Of a DNA stretch of 64,000 nucleotides, positions 1-7,869 are shown piece after piece. Within the stretch, counting starts at the first letter, position 1; the number at the start of each line of letters is the position of its first letter. A model generated the notes under the pieces. It saw only the letters and a program-made list of their open reading frames with translations, was not told the DNA's origin and did no database searches. A program made the translations under genes and the position numbers. Source of the stretch: an uncultured eubacterium 1-6 (GTDB lineage Bacteria > Bacillota > Clostridia > Lachnospirales > Lachnospiraceae); the NCBI GenBank assembly GCA_903789595.1, contig CAIFEZ010000013.1, forward strand, positions 1-64,000, written 5' to 3'.

Positions 1-28
1 GAGTTAGACCAACAATGGAATCTAACTC
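1..28. other. Stem-loop at window edge
   Basis: GAGTTAGA at 1-8 is the exact reverse complement of TCTAACTC at 21-28, with a 12-nt loop. A second small inverted repeat (GCACAG/CTGTGC) lies at about 57-77. These may be the end of an upstream transcription unit or leader structure before ireB. There is no clear T-run, so terminator function is uncertain. Confidence 0.35.
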
Positions 29-119
29 ATAGAGTTTAACTTAATGACATTGGGCGTGCACAGTAACTCCTGTGCCATAGACAGCACCACATACTGTATA
101 AGTAAGGATGTGAATAAGT

Positions 120-392
120 ATGACAGATTTAGGCAACACACAGTTTTTTAAAGTGAATACAGAGAACGAGATTTCCGTTAAGAAGGTTCTGGATGTTGTA
201 TACCATGCGATGGAGGAGAAGGGATATAACCCTGTGAATCAGATCGTCGGCTATATTATGTCGGGAGATCCGACCTACATCACCAGCCATAACGGCGCCA
301 GAAGCATGATCATGAAGGTAGAGCGTGATGAGCTGGTCGAGGAACTCCTGAAGGAGTATATTCGAAACGAGTCCTGGAAAGAGACAAGATAA
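120..392 (+). CDS. ireB: IreB family regulatory phosphoprotein (UPF0297/YrzL)
   Basis: The 90-residue protein has the size and conserved core of the IreB/UPF0297 family: an N-terminal TQFFKV stretch, then EKGYNPVNQIVGYIMSGDPTYITSHNGAR. IreB in enterococci is a substrate of a PASTA Ser/Thr kinase and affects cephalosporin resistance. That role is family knowledge, not shown here. The stop codon overlaps the start of ruvX by one base (TAATG), the usual alaS-ireB-ruvX order in Firmicutes. The ATG is preceded by an AAGGA-like site about 11 nt upstream. Confidence 0.9.
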   Translation: MTDLGNTQFFKVNTENEISVKKVLDVVYHAMEEKGYNPVNQIVGYIMSGDPTYITSHNGARSMIMKVERDELVEELLKEYIRNESWKETR

Positions 393-880
393 TGCGGATT
401 CTGGGACTTGATTACGGATCCGGAACGGTAGGCGTCGCAATCAGTGATCCGCTCGGGCTGACGGCTCAGGCGCTGGAGACGATTGTCCGTCACAGAGAGA
501 ACAAGCTTCGGCAGACGCTTGCCCGAATTGATGAAATCTGCAGGGAATATCAGGTGGAGAAGGTCATCGTCGGCCTTCCGCTGAATATGAATGACGAGCC
601 GGGAGAGCGCGCGCAGAAGGCAGAGGAATTCGGCGGGCTGGTGCATAAGAGGACGGGACTGCCGGTCGTCATGTGGGATGAGAGACTGACGACTGTTGCA
701 GCGGATGAGATTCTTGACGAAATGGATGTCCGCGGCCGTCATAACCGCAAGGCTGTGATCGATCAGATCGCGGCCGGTATTATACTGCAGGAATGGCTCG
801 ATAACTGCGGCAGACAGAGTGCGTCGGAAACGCCGGATAACTGCGGCGGACAGAGAACAACGGAAACAGACAGAGGATAA
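392..880 (+). CDS. ruvX: Putative Holliday junction resolvase RuvX (YqgF)
   Basis: A 162-residue RNase H-fold protein with the family signatures: ILGLDYGSGTVGVAISD at the N-terminus (catalytic Asp in LDYG), KVIVGLPLNMNDEPG in the middle, and WDERLTT, followed by a conserved DQIAAGIILQEWL. The family processes Holliday junctions or 16S rRNA 5' ends. The start overlaps the ireB stop, implying translational coupling. The last 20 or so residues are polar and low in complexity (a CGRQ/CGGQ repeat), a tail beyond the usual family end. Confidence 0.92.
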   Translation: MRILGLDYGSGTVGVAISDPLGLTAQALETIVRHRENKLRQTLARIDEICREYQVEKVIVGLPLNMNDEPGERAQKAEEFGGLVHKRTGLPVVMWDERLTTVAADEILDEMDVRGRHNRKAVIDQIAAGIILQEWLDNCGRQSASETPDNCGGQRTTETDRG

Positions 881-893
881 ACATCGGATTTCT

Positions 894-1148
894 ATGGAAA
901 AAATTATTTTTGAAACGGAAGACGGAGAAAAACAGGAGTTTTTCGTGGAGGAGGAAACGCGTGTAGGCGGCGTGGATTATCTCCTTGTCACCGATTCTGA
1001 CGGCGACGAGGCAAACGCTTATATTATGAAGGATCTTTCGGAGGACGGAGAAGAGGAAGCCAGGTATGTAATGGTCGAGGATGACGTGGAATACGAGGCG
1101 GTGGCACGCATTTTCGAACAGATGATGGACGATGTGTCTTTCGAGTAA
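894..1148 (+). CDS. DUF1292 domain protein (YrzB-like)
   Basis: A small acidic protein of 84 residues starting MEKIIFETEDGE, with the DUF1292 pattern of an EEETRVGGVDYLLVTDS strand pair and an acidic C-terminus. The function of the family is unknown. It almost always follows ireB and ruvX, as here. The reading frame is open 25 codons further upstream, but that extension overlaps ruvX and is unlike the family, so the ATG at 894 is preferred. The ribosome binding site is weak (AGAGGA about 16 nt upstream). Confidence 0.85.
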   Translation: MEKIIFETEDGEKQEFFVEEETRVGGVDYLLVTDSDGDEANAYIMKDLSEDGEEEARYVMVEDDVEYEAVARIFEQMMDDVSFE

Positions 1149-1172
1149 TTTAATATTGAACGGAGGTATAGT

Positions 1173-2840
1173 TTGAAAGGAAAAGATAATACAAGCAAAC
1201 TGAAGATCATTCCGCTGGGCGGTCTGGAAGAAATCGGCATGAACATCACTGCATTTGAGTACGAAGACAGCATTGTAGTGGTGGACTGCGGTCTGGCCTT
1301 CCCGGATGATGATATGCTGGGAATCGATCTGGTTATTCCGGATATCACTTATTTAAAGCAGAATATCCGCAAAGTGAAGGGGTTTGTGATCACCCACGGC
1401 CATGAGGATCACATCGGTGCGCTCCCATATGTGCTGCGGGAGATCAATGTTCCGATTTACGCGACCAAGCTGACGATCGGGCTGATCAGTCATAAGCTTG
1501 AGGAGCACAACATGCTCAAAAACACGAAGATGAAGACGATTCGTTTCGGACAGTCGATCAACCTCGGACATTTCCGGATTGAGTTTATCAAGACAAATCA
1601 CAGTATTCAGGACGCTGCGGCGCTCGCCATCTATTCACCGGCAGGCACAATTGTGCATACGGGTGACTTTAAGGTGGATTATACACCTGTATTCGGCGAT
1701 GCCATTGATCTGCAGCGTTTCGCCGAGATCGGAAGGAAGGGCGTTCTCGCGCTTATGTGCGACAGCACAAACGCGGAGAGGCCCGGCTATACGATGTCGG
1801 AACGCACGGTCGGCAGAACCTTTGATCAGATTTTTTCCGAGCATCGGAACCAGCGCCTGATCATCGCCACCTTCGCCTCAAATGTGGACCGCGTGCAGCA
1901 GATCATCAACTCTGCCTGCAAATTCGGCCGGAAGGTCGTCGTGGAGGGCAGAAGCATGGTGAATTTCATCTCCATCGCGCAGGAGCTTGGATATCTGAAT
2001 GTGCCGCAGAATACACTCATCGATATCAATCAGATGAGAAATTATCCGGACAGTCAGATGGTGCTCGTCACCACCGGCAGCCAGGGAGAGTCTATGGCTG
2101 CTCTGTCGAGGATGGCTGCGGACATTCACAAGAAGGTGACCATCAAGCCCGGCGATCTGATTGTGTTCTCCTCCCATCCGATTCCCGGAAATGAGAAGGC
2201 TGTTTCAAATGTCATCAATGAACTGTATGAGAAGGGCGCAGAGGTTATTTTCCAGGATGTTCATGTATCCGGACACGCGTGCCAGGAGGATATCAAGCTG
2301 ATTTACTCCCTGGTCAAGCCGAAGTACGCGATTCCGGTGCACGGCGAGTACCGCCATCTGATCGCTCAGAAGAATCTCGCACTGCAGCTTGGCATTCCGA
2401 AGGAAAATATCTTCGTTATGAAGACCGGAGATGTGCTTGAACTGGATCAGAAGTCCGCAAAGGTGACCGGGAAGGTCGAAACGGGTGAGATCATGGTTGA
2501 CGGTCTCGGCGTCGGAGATGTCGGGAATATTGTCCTTCGGGACAGACAGCACCTATCCGAAGACGGCATTCTGATCGTCGTCCTTACGCTGGAGAAATAC
2601 GGAAGACAGCTTCTGGCCGGTCCGGATATCGTCTCGAGGGGATTTGTCTATGTCAGAGAGTCTGAGGATCTGATGGACGAGGCAAGAATGATTGTAGAAG
2701 ATGCCCTGAATGACTGTCTGGAGCATCACATTACCGACTGGGGAAAGCTGAAATCAGCAATCAAGGATGCGCTGGGAAGCTTTGTGTGGAAGCGCACCCA
2801 GAGAAATCCGATGATACTGCCGATCATTATGGAGGCCTAA
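1173..2840 (+). CDS. rnj: Ribonuclease J
   Basis: A 555-residue metallo-beta-lactamase/beta-CASP ribonuclease that turns over and matures RNA by combined endo- and 5'-exonuclease activity. Visible motifs are the LGGLEEIGMN start, the zinc motif THGHEDHIGALPY, the HTGDFKVDY motif, the beta-CASP segment with FASNVDRVQQI, and the HVSGHA and PVHGEYRHL motifs. Length matches RNase J1/J2. The TTG start at 1173 has GGAGG 6 nt upstream. It ends 1 nt before the ylbF-like gene, suggesting a shared transcript. Confidence 0.95.
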   Translation: MKGKDNTSKLKIIPLGGLEEIGMNITAFEYEDSIVVVDCGLAFPDDDMLGIDLVIPDITYLKQNIRKVKGFVITHGHEDHIGALPYVLREINVPIYATKLTIGLISHKLEEHNMLKNTKMKTIRFGQSINLGHFRIEFIKTNHSIQDAAALAIYSPAGTIVHTGDFKVDYTPVFGDAIDLQRFAEIGRKGVLALMCDSTNAERPGYTMSERTVGRTFDQIFSEHRNQRLIIATFASNVDRVQQIINSACKFGRKVVVEGRSMVNFISIAQELGYLNVPQNTLIDINQMRNYPDSQMVLVTTGSQGESMAALSRMAADIHKKVTIKPGDLIVFSSHPIPGNEKAVSNVINELYEKGAEVIFQDVHVSGHACQEDIKLIYSLVKPKYAIPVHGEYRHLIAQKNLALQLGIPKENIFVMKTGDVLELDQKSAKVTGKVETGEIMVDGLGVGDVGNIVLRDRQHLSEDGILIVVLTLEKYGRQLLAGPDIVSRGFVYVRESEDLMDEARMIVEDALNDCLEHHITDWGKLKSAIKDALGSFVWKRTQRNPMILPIIMEA

Positions 2841-2841
2841 A

Positions 2842-3171
2842 ATGGACAGCGTGAAGGAGAAGGCGGAAGAACTCATCCAGGCACTGGAACAGAGCGAGGA
2901 TTATGTCAGGTACCGGAATCTGGAGAACCGGCTGAAGGAGATGCCGGAGCTCAGGCAGAAAATCAATGAGTACAGGCGGAAGGTCTACGAGATGCAGACC
3001 TCCGGCAGAGATCTCTATGATGAAACGGATTATGTGATCAATGAGTATTCGCCGCTCCTTCGCAATGAGATCGCGGCAGATTATTTGGATGCGGAGAGCG
3101 CGGTATGCAGGACAGTTCAGCGCATCATAAACGCGATCAGCCAGGAGATTCACGTGGAAATGCCCGTGTGA
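2842..3171 (+). CDS. YlbF/YmcA family protein
   Basis: A 109-residue, highly charged, mostly helical protein. Its pattern (ELIQALEQSEDYVRYRNLENRLKEMPELRQKINEYRRKVYEMQ) fits the YlbF/YmcA family. In Bacillus these proteins form the Y-complex that steers RNase Y cleavage and affects sporulation, competence and biofilm formation. The position directly behind RNase J is in keeping with an RNA-decay role, which is inference. The ATG follows GGAGG in the 3' end of the RNase J gene. Confidence 0.8.
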   Translation: MDSVKEKAEELIQALEQSEDYVRYRNLENRLKEMPELRQKINEYRRKVYEMQTSGRDLYDETDYVINEYSPLLRNEIAADYLDAESAVCRTVQRIINAISQEIHVEMPV

Positions 3172-3211
3172 ACCCGACGGCGATATCAGGAAGGTAAGGA
3201 GTTTTTTTCAA

Positions 3212-3670
3212 ATGGCAGCAGGGAAAAGGGAAGAGAAGGATGACAGCCTGGGATACCGCCTCGCACTTGGCGGGATAAAGGGCGTCGTAAGAATTCTTGT
3301 CATCATCGCGTTGATCATGATTTTGATCTACCTGGGAAAACAGGCCTATTCGCTCGGCTATGAAATATTTGACGAGAAGGCCGTAGATTCGGGAGACGGC
3401 CGCGCGGTTACCGTAACGATCACAGATGATATGTCGGTGCGGCAGATCGGAAAGCTTCTGATTTCCAACGGGCTTCTGAACGAGAGCGCAAGCGCTTTTG
3501 TGGTTCAGGAGCTGATTTCCGGATATCACGGCGAAATCCTGCCCGGAACGTATACGCTTCGAACCTCCATGACTGCGGATGATATGTTTCCGATCCTTGC
3601 ACAGGAAGAGGACGCAAATGAGCCGGAAAATGTCATCGCTGACAGCACGGAATCTGCACCGGCGCAGTGA
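3212..3670 (+). CDS. Membrane protein with an MltG N-terminal-like domain, no catalytic domain
   Basis: A 152-residue protein with a cytoplasmic basic/acidic N-terminus, one membrane helix (about residues 28-48) and an extracellular domain. The outer part resembles the LysM-like start of the endolytic transglycosylase MltG/YceG: VTITDDMSVRQIGKLLISNGLL, then EILPGTYTLRTSMTADDMFPIL. The catalytic YceG core is entirely absent and the protein ends in a short acidic tail. It could bind nascent glycan or regulate MltG. The family assignment is by pattern only. The AAGGAG site lies about 10 nt before the ATG. Confidence 0.6.
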   Translation: MAAGKREEKDDSLGYRLALGGIKGVVRILVIIALIMILIYLGKQAYSLGYEIFDEKAVDSGDGRAVTVTITDDMSVRQIGKLLISNGLLNESASAFVVQELISGYHGEILPGTYTLRTSMTADDMFPILAQEEDANEPENVIADSTESAPAQ

Positions 3671-3703
3671 CCGGATGCTCCGGCTTTTCAGAGAGGTGAC
3701 GAA

Positions 3704-4360
3704 ATGATTGTAGATGAACGGATGATAACCTTTATCAATTCGCTGGATCATGGGCATACCCCTTTTCTGGAGGAGCTCCGCCAGAGGGCGGAAGCGGAGA
3801 ATGTCCCGATTATCCGTCGGGAAATGCAGAGCTTTCTGAAGGTGTTCCTTCGGATTCAGCAGCCGCAGCGAATCCTGGAGGTCGGGACCGCAGTCGGATT
3901 TTCCACGATCCTGATGGCCACCTACGGACCGGCGGCCAGCAGAATCACCACGATTGAGAACTATGAGAAGAGAATCCCCCTTGCGAGAGAAAATTTCCGA
4001 AAATCGGGGTATGAGGACCGTATAACCCTTCTGGAAGGAGATGCGGCGGAGGTTCTGAGGACGCTTGCGGAGCCCTATGATTTCATCTTCATGGACGCGG
4101 CAAAGGGACAGTATATTCACTTTCTCCCGGATGTGCTTCGGCTGATGCATCCGGGGAGCGTTCTGATATCCGATAACGTTCTGCAGGATGGGGATATTAT
4201 TGAGTCGCATTACATCGTGGAGCGCAGAAACCGGACGATCTATAAGCGGATGAGAGATTATCTGCGGGCTTTGAAGGATGACAGGCTGCTGGAGACGTGC
4301 ATTGTTCCGCTCGGGGACGGCATCTCCATTTCAGTTATGAAACAGCCGGATGAAAGATAA
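3704..4360 (+). CDS. O-methyltransferase (class I SAM-dependent, COG4122 type)
   Basis: A 218-residue Rossmann methyltransferase. The SAM-binding motif ILEVGTAVGFSTILMA is at about residues 59-74, followed by TTIENYE, YDFIFMDAAKGQY and the VLISDNVLQDGDI strand typical of the caffeoyl-CoA/catechol O-methyltransferase-like family (YrrM type). In Firmicutes yrrM sits next to U32 genes involved in tRNA U34 hydroxylation and methoxylation, so a tRNA 5-methoxyuridine methyltransferase role (TrmR) is plausible. This rests on context. It overlaps or abuts the U32 gene downstream. Confidence 0.85.
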   Translation: MIVDERMITFINSLDHGHTPFLEELRQRAEAENVPIIRREMQSFLKVFLRIQQPQRILEVGTAVGFSTILMATYGPAASRITTIENYEKRIPLARENFRKSGYEDRITLLEGDAAEVLRTLAEPYDFIFMDAAKGQYIHFLPDVLRLMHPGSVLISDNVLQDGDIIESHYIVERRNRTIYKRMRDYLRALKDDRLLETCIVPLGDGISISVMKQPDER

Positions 4361-4373
4361 AAAGAGGATATTT

Positions 4374-5615
4374 ATGCTTGCAAACGGAAAGCCGGAGCTG
4401 CTGATTCCGGCGAGCTGTCTCGAAGTACTGAAAGTAGCGGTTGCCTTCGGCGCAGATGCGGTATACATCGGAGGAGACGTCTACGGGCTTCGGGCCAAGG
4501 CAAAAAATTTTAATCATGAGGACATGGCGGAAGGAATCCGCTACGCGCACAGCCACGGGGTCCGTGTGCATGTGACGGTGAATATTCTGGCACATAACGA
4601 TGATCTGGAGGGCGTCCGGCTCTATCTGCGTGAGCTCAATGAGCTCCAGCCGGATGCGCTGATCATTGCCGATCCGGGTGTCTTTGAAATTGCCGGAGAG
4701 GAGTGCCCGGGGATCGAACGGCATATCAGCACACAGGCAAATAATACCAACTGGGCGACGGCGCGGTTCTGGTACCGGCAGGGAGCGAAGCGGGTGGTGA
4801 CCGCCCGGGAGCTTTCCCTTGCGGAGATCCGTGAGATGCGCCGACAGATCCCGAAGGACATGGAGATTGAAACCTTTGTTCACGGCGCGATGTGCATTTC
4901 CTATTCGGGCAGATGCCTGCTTTCGAATTACTTCACAGGAAGGGATGCCAATCAGGGGGCATGTACGCATCCGTGCCGGTGGAAATATGCGGTTATGGAG
5001 GAGAGCCGGCCGGGAGAATATCTTCCGATCGAAGAAAACGAGCGGGGTACATATATTTTCAACTCAAAAGATCTGTGCATGATTGAACACATCCCGGATC
5101 TTATGACCGCCGGGATTGACAGCTTCAAGATCGAGGGGAGAATGAAAACGGCCCTCTATGTGGCGACCGTTGCGCGCACCTACCGCAGGGCGATCGATGA
5201 CTATGCCGAAGACCCCGCGCTCTACGAGAAGAATCTTCCATGGTATCAGGAGCAGATCGCCGACTGCACGTTCCGGAGATTCACAACCGGGTTTTTCTAC
5301 GGGAAGCCGTCCGAAGAAGACCAGATCTACGACAGCAACACCTACATCACAAACTACACCTATCTGGGCGTCGTATCCGGGACGGATGAGAACGGGTACG
5401 CTGTGATCGGGCAGAAGAATAAGTTTCATACCGGAGACCGGATCGAGATCATGAAGCCGGACGGCCGTAATGTGGAGGTGACCGTGCGGGCTATCTTCGA
5501 TGAAAACGGAGAGCCTATGGAGTCCGCTCCGCATCCGCAGCAGGAACTGCACGTGGATCTCGGGCAGAAGGCAGACCTTTACGACATCCTTCGCATGAAA
5601 AAAGAAGCGGAATGA
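4374..5615 (+). CDS. Peptidase U32 family protein (TrhP-like, tRNA hydroxylation)
   Basis: A 413-residue U32 protein. Signatures are KPELLIPASCLEVLKVAVAFGADAVYIGG at the start, ETFVHGAMCISYSGRCLLSNYFTGRDANQGACTHPCRW with several cysteines in the middle, and SFKIEGRMKTALYVATV. Members called TrhP catalyse prephenate-dependent 5-hydroxyuridine formation at tRNA position 34. The upstream methyltransferase would then complete methoxylation, as trmR-trhP in Bacillus. The ATG at 4374 is preferred because AGAGGA sits 5 nt upstream. An in-frame ATG at 4350 lacks a good site and overlaps the previous gene. Confidence 0.87.
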   Translation: MLANGKPELLIPASCLEVLKVAVAFGADAVYIGGDVYGLRAKAKNFNHEDMAEGIRYAHSHGVRVHVTVNILAHNDDLEGVRLYLRELNELQPDALIIADPGVFEIAGEECPGIERHISTQANNTNWATARFWYRQGAKRVVTARELSLAEIREMRRQIPKDMEIETFVHGAMCISYSGRCLLSNYFTGRDANQGACTHPCRWKYAVMEESRPGEYLPIEENERGTYIFNSKDLCMIEHIPDLMTAGIDSFKIEGRMKTALYVATVARTYRRAIDDYAEDPALYEKNLPWYQEQIADCTFRRFTTGFFYGKPSEEDQIYDSNTYITNYTYLGVVSGTDENGYAVIGQKNKFHTGDRIEIMKPDGRNVEVTVRAIFDENGEPMESAPHPQQELHVDLGQKADLYDILRMKKEAE

Positions 5616-5617
5616 TC

Positions 5618-5669
5618 TGACGCGTCTCTTCGTGCTCATACCGGACCCGGCTACGTCGGACTATCGCTG
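5618..5669. repeat. C'-type repeat fragment
   Basis: The segment containing CTTCGTGCTCATACC, then a degenerate hairpin around CGGCTACGTCGG and CTATCGC, also occurs at 29440-29495 with a better hairpin (CCCGACTTCGTCGGG). It abuts the 245-bp A element here and also lies next to the A element in the argG-argJ gap. Confidence 0.6.
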
Positions 5670-5670
5670 A

Positions 5671-5912
5671 TGTTCACGGGATTTCTGAAAGGCAGGGATT
5701 TCACAGCCCTGTTGCCATTCGCAAACTGGCTGTAACAAAGTTTTATCCTTATTTATTGAAGCTGCGGAACTCCTCAGGCGCGAGCGCCTTCGTCAAACAG
5801 TCCTCGCTATTCATTCCATGAAGGATTTACGGATAAAACTTTTAACAGCCAGTAATGCTCAGGCAAAGGTGCTGTGAAACCCTTGCCTTGTCAGTTGTGC
5901 GTGAACAATAAC
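5671..5912. repeat. Dispersed repeat A, full copy A1
   Basis: A roughly 242-bp element bounded by TGTTCACG at the left and CGTGAACAATAA at the right. Nested inverted segments lie inside: CTGGCTGTAACAAAGTTTTATCC at 5726 onward is answered by GGATAAAAC and AACAGCCAG at 5831-5852. The centre carries CTCCTCAGGCGCGAGCGCC. Near-identical copies lie in the opposite orientation at 29183-29427 and 55320-55564. No coding capacity is apparent. Confidence 0.85.
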
Positions 5913-5917
5913 CTAAG

Positions 5918-5937
5918 AACATTGCGACTGGACTTAT
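5918..5937. repeat. 20-bp repeat D, copy 1
   Basis: The 20 bases from AACATTGCGA to GACTTAT are exactly identical to 29603-29622. Both copies lie beside an A element and a C'-type fragment, so the three segments travel as a composite. Confidence 0.7.
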
Positions 5938-5975
5938 GCAGTGAATACCTATACGATATATTATATTATATCATA

Positions 5976-6045
5976 AACAGTATAAGCCGAGGATTGCTTC
6001 GCGTGCGACGAGCCAGTATGCGTTTTCGAAGAGCTTACACAGTAC
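5976..6045. repeat. C-family repeat fragment
   Basis: It contains CAGTATAAGC, GCTTCGCGTGCGACGAGCC and TGCGTTTTCGAAGAGCTTA. These match the right-hand part of the 181-bp tandem array at 27214-27667, which carries GCTTCGCGTGCGACAAGCC followed by the same TTTTCGAAGAGC segment. Confidence 0.7.
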
Positions 6046-6298
6046 TTTCAGTTTACAGATTGTGTTTTTTATGGTAGTTTATAGATAGCAGTTCTTTTCC
6101 AGGCACCCGTTTCCCGGGTGATTTTTCCAGATTTTTTCATTTCAACTTTCAAATTTTCATCATCCTCATTTTCCCAATTTTTTATTTTACCCATTGCTTC
6201 TATTCTGTTCTTTTCTTTGTTCTGTTCCTTTTCGTTATCGTTTGTTATTCCCATGATTTTTTTCTGTCTTCTTCATGGCTTCAGAGAGGGGGATTTGT
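6046..6298. other. AT-rich gap with a possible terminator hairpin
   Basis: CACCCG at 6104-6109 pairs with CGGGTG at 6115-6120 and is followed by ATTTTT, a short intrinsic-terminator-like hairpin. The rest, to 6283, is T-rich with no recognisable gene. The comM ribosome binding site (GAGGGGGA) ends the stretch. Confidence 0.4.
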
Positions 6299-7867
6299 AT
6301 GTTTTGCAGTGTAATATCATCGGCCATTTCCGGAGTGGAGGCCGTTCCGGTGACGGTGGAGGCGGATGTGAGTGAGGGCATGCCTTATTTCGCGATTGTC
6401 GGCTGTGTCTCTTCTCAGGTAAAAGAAGCGCAGGAACGGGTGCGGACCGCGTTTCGGAATATAGGTATTCTGCTTGCACCGAAACGGATCACCATTAATC
6501 TGGCTCCGGGAGATTTGAGGAAGGACGGGACCAGATTCGATCTTCCGATTGCCGCGGCGGTCCTTGAGGCAATGGGATACATAGAGAAGAACGCTCTGCG
6601 GAAGGCAATGGTGATCGGGGAACTGCATCTGGACGGAACCATCGAGAGGATACCGGGAGTACTGCCGAGCGTGATCGCTGCAAAGGAAAACGGATGTGAG
6701 CTTTGTGTAGTTCCTGCCGATAACGTGGCGGAGGGAAGCGCAGTAGAAGGTATCCGTGTAGTTGGTGTAAGGAGCATCTCGGAACTGATTGCGTTCAGCC
6801 AGGGAAGAGTTCCGGCGCAGGTTCCGGAGGACTCCGCTCCGCAGCAGGAGGACTACACCATAGATTTCAGCGATATCCGCGGTCAGAAGACGGTTAAGCG
6901 GGCGGCGCTGATTGCTGCGGCCGGTTTCCATAACCTGTTTCTCTCGGGGCCTCCCGGATCCGGAAAGTCCATGACAGCAGAGCGGATTCCTACGATCCTT
7001 CCGCCGCTGTCCGAGGAAGAGAGCCTGGAGGTCTCAAAGATTTACAGCGTGGTCGGATTGATGCCGCGCGGCGTCTCGATGATTCGCAGGAGACCGTTTC
7101 GTGCGCCCCATCACACGATCACGCCGACGGCACTGTGCGGCGGGGGATTCTACCCGCATCCCGGAGAGGTCACGCTTGCTCACAGGGGAGTGCTGTTTCT
7201 GGATGAGATTCCCGAAATGATGCCTGCCACCTTGGAGATGCTGCGTCAGCCGCTGGAAAATCGTGAGATCACAATCTCCAGACTGGGAGGAACCTGTGTG
7301 TATCCTGCCTCCTTTTTGCTCGTGGCAGCGGCGAATCCGTGCCCCTGCGGCTATTTTCCGGACATGAACCGCTGTATCTGCACGCACAGAGACGTACTGG
7401 ATTATCAGAAGAAGCTGAGCAAGGCGTTCATGGACCGCATTGATCTGAAATGTGATGTGCAGGCCGTCAGTTATGAGTCGCTGACAGGGAAGGAAAGCCA
7501 TGAGGTATCTTCTGCAGCAATGAGGAAAAAGGTAATGCGCGCGATCGGGATCCAGAAGGAACGTTATCGTGGAACGAAAGTGACGTTTAACAGTGAACTG
7601 TCGGCCGCCTCTATTGCAAAATACTGCGGGATGACAGAGGAAGCCGAGCTGACGGTGCGCCTTGCCTTTGACAAGCTCGGGCTCTCGGCAAGAGGATATC
7701 ATCACGTGATCAAGGTGGCGCGTACCATTGCGGATCTCGAGGGAACGGATCGGATCAGTGACGCTCACATCAGCGAGGCAATCTGTCTGCGCTGCAGTGA
7801 CAGCTTCTCATCAGAGCATTCGGTGCCGGGCATGAGGGCACCGTCGAAAATGTATCAGGGAGGGTGA
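6299..7867 (+). CDS. comM: YifB/ComM-family magnesium chelatase-like AAA+ ATPase
   Basis: A 522-residue protein with a Lon-like/ChlI N-terminal domain (VPVTVEADVSEGMPYFAIVG, then ITINLAPGDLRKDGTRFDLPIA). A AAA+ domain follows with Walker A GPPGSGKSM at about residue 220 and Walker B GVLFLDEIPEM, then a CPCGYFPD cysteine motif and a C-terminal Mg_chelatase_C domain. ComM is a branch-migration helicase that aids integration of transformed DNA. The start at 6299 has GAGGGGGA about 6 nt upstream. The frame is open earlier but without a site. Coupled to dprA. Confidence 0.92.
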   Translation: MFCSVISSAISGVEAVPVTVEADVSEGMPYFAIVGCVSSQVKEAQERVRTAFRNIGILLAPKRITINLAPGDLRKDGTRFDLPIAAAVLEAMGYIEKNALRKAMVIGELHLDGTIERIPGVLPSVIAAKENGCELCVVPADNVAEGSAVEGIRVVGVRSISELIAFSQGRVPAQVPEDSAPQQEDYTIDFSDIRGQKTVKRAALIAAAGFHNLFLSGPPGSGKSMTAERIPTILPPLSEEESLEVSKIYSVVGLMPRGVSMIRRRPFRAPHHTITPTALCGGGFYPHPGEVTLAHRGVLFLDEIPEMMPATLEMLRQPLENREITISRLGGTCVYPASFLLVAAANPCPCGYFPDMNRCICTHRDVLDYQKKLSKAFMDRIDLKCDVQAVSYESLTGKESHEVSSAAMRKKVMRAIGIQKERYRGTKVTFNSELSAASIAKYCGMTEEAELTVRLAFDKLGLSARGYHHVIKVARTIADLEGTDRISDAHISEAICLRCSDSFSSEHSVPGMRAPSKMYQGG

Positions 7868-7869
7868 AT

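Noticed and set aside
3704-4360. Catechol or caffeoyl-CoA O-methyltransferase as a metabolic enzyme
   Set aside because: The fold matches, but coupling to a U32 gene fits the tRNA wobble-uridine modification pair better.
5874-6375. Small plus- and minus-strand frames in the comM upstream gap
   Set aside because: They run through repeat A, repeat C and T-rich sequence, have no ribosome sites and differ from copy to copy of the repeats.
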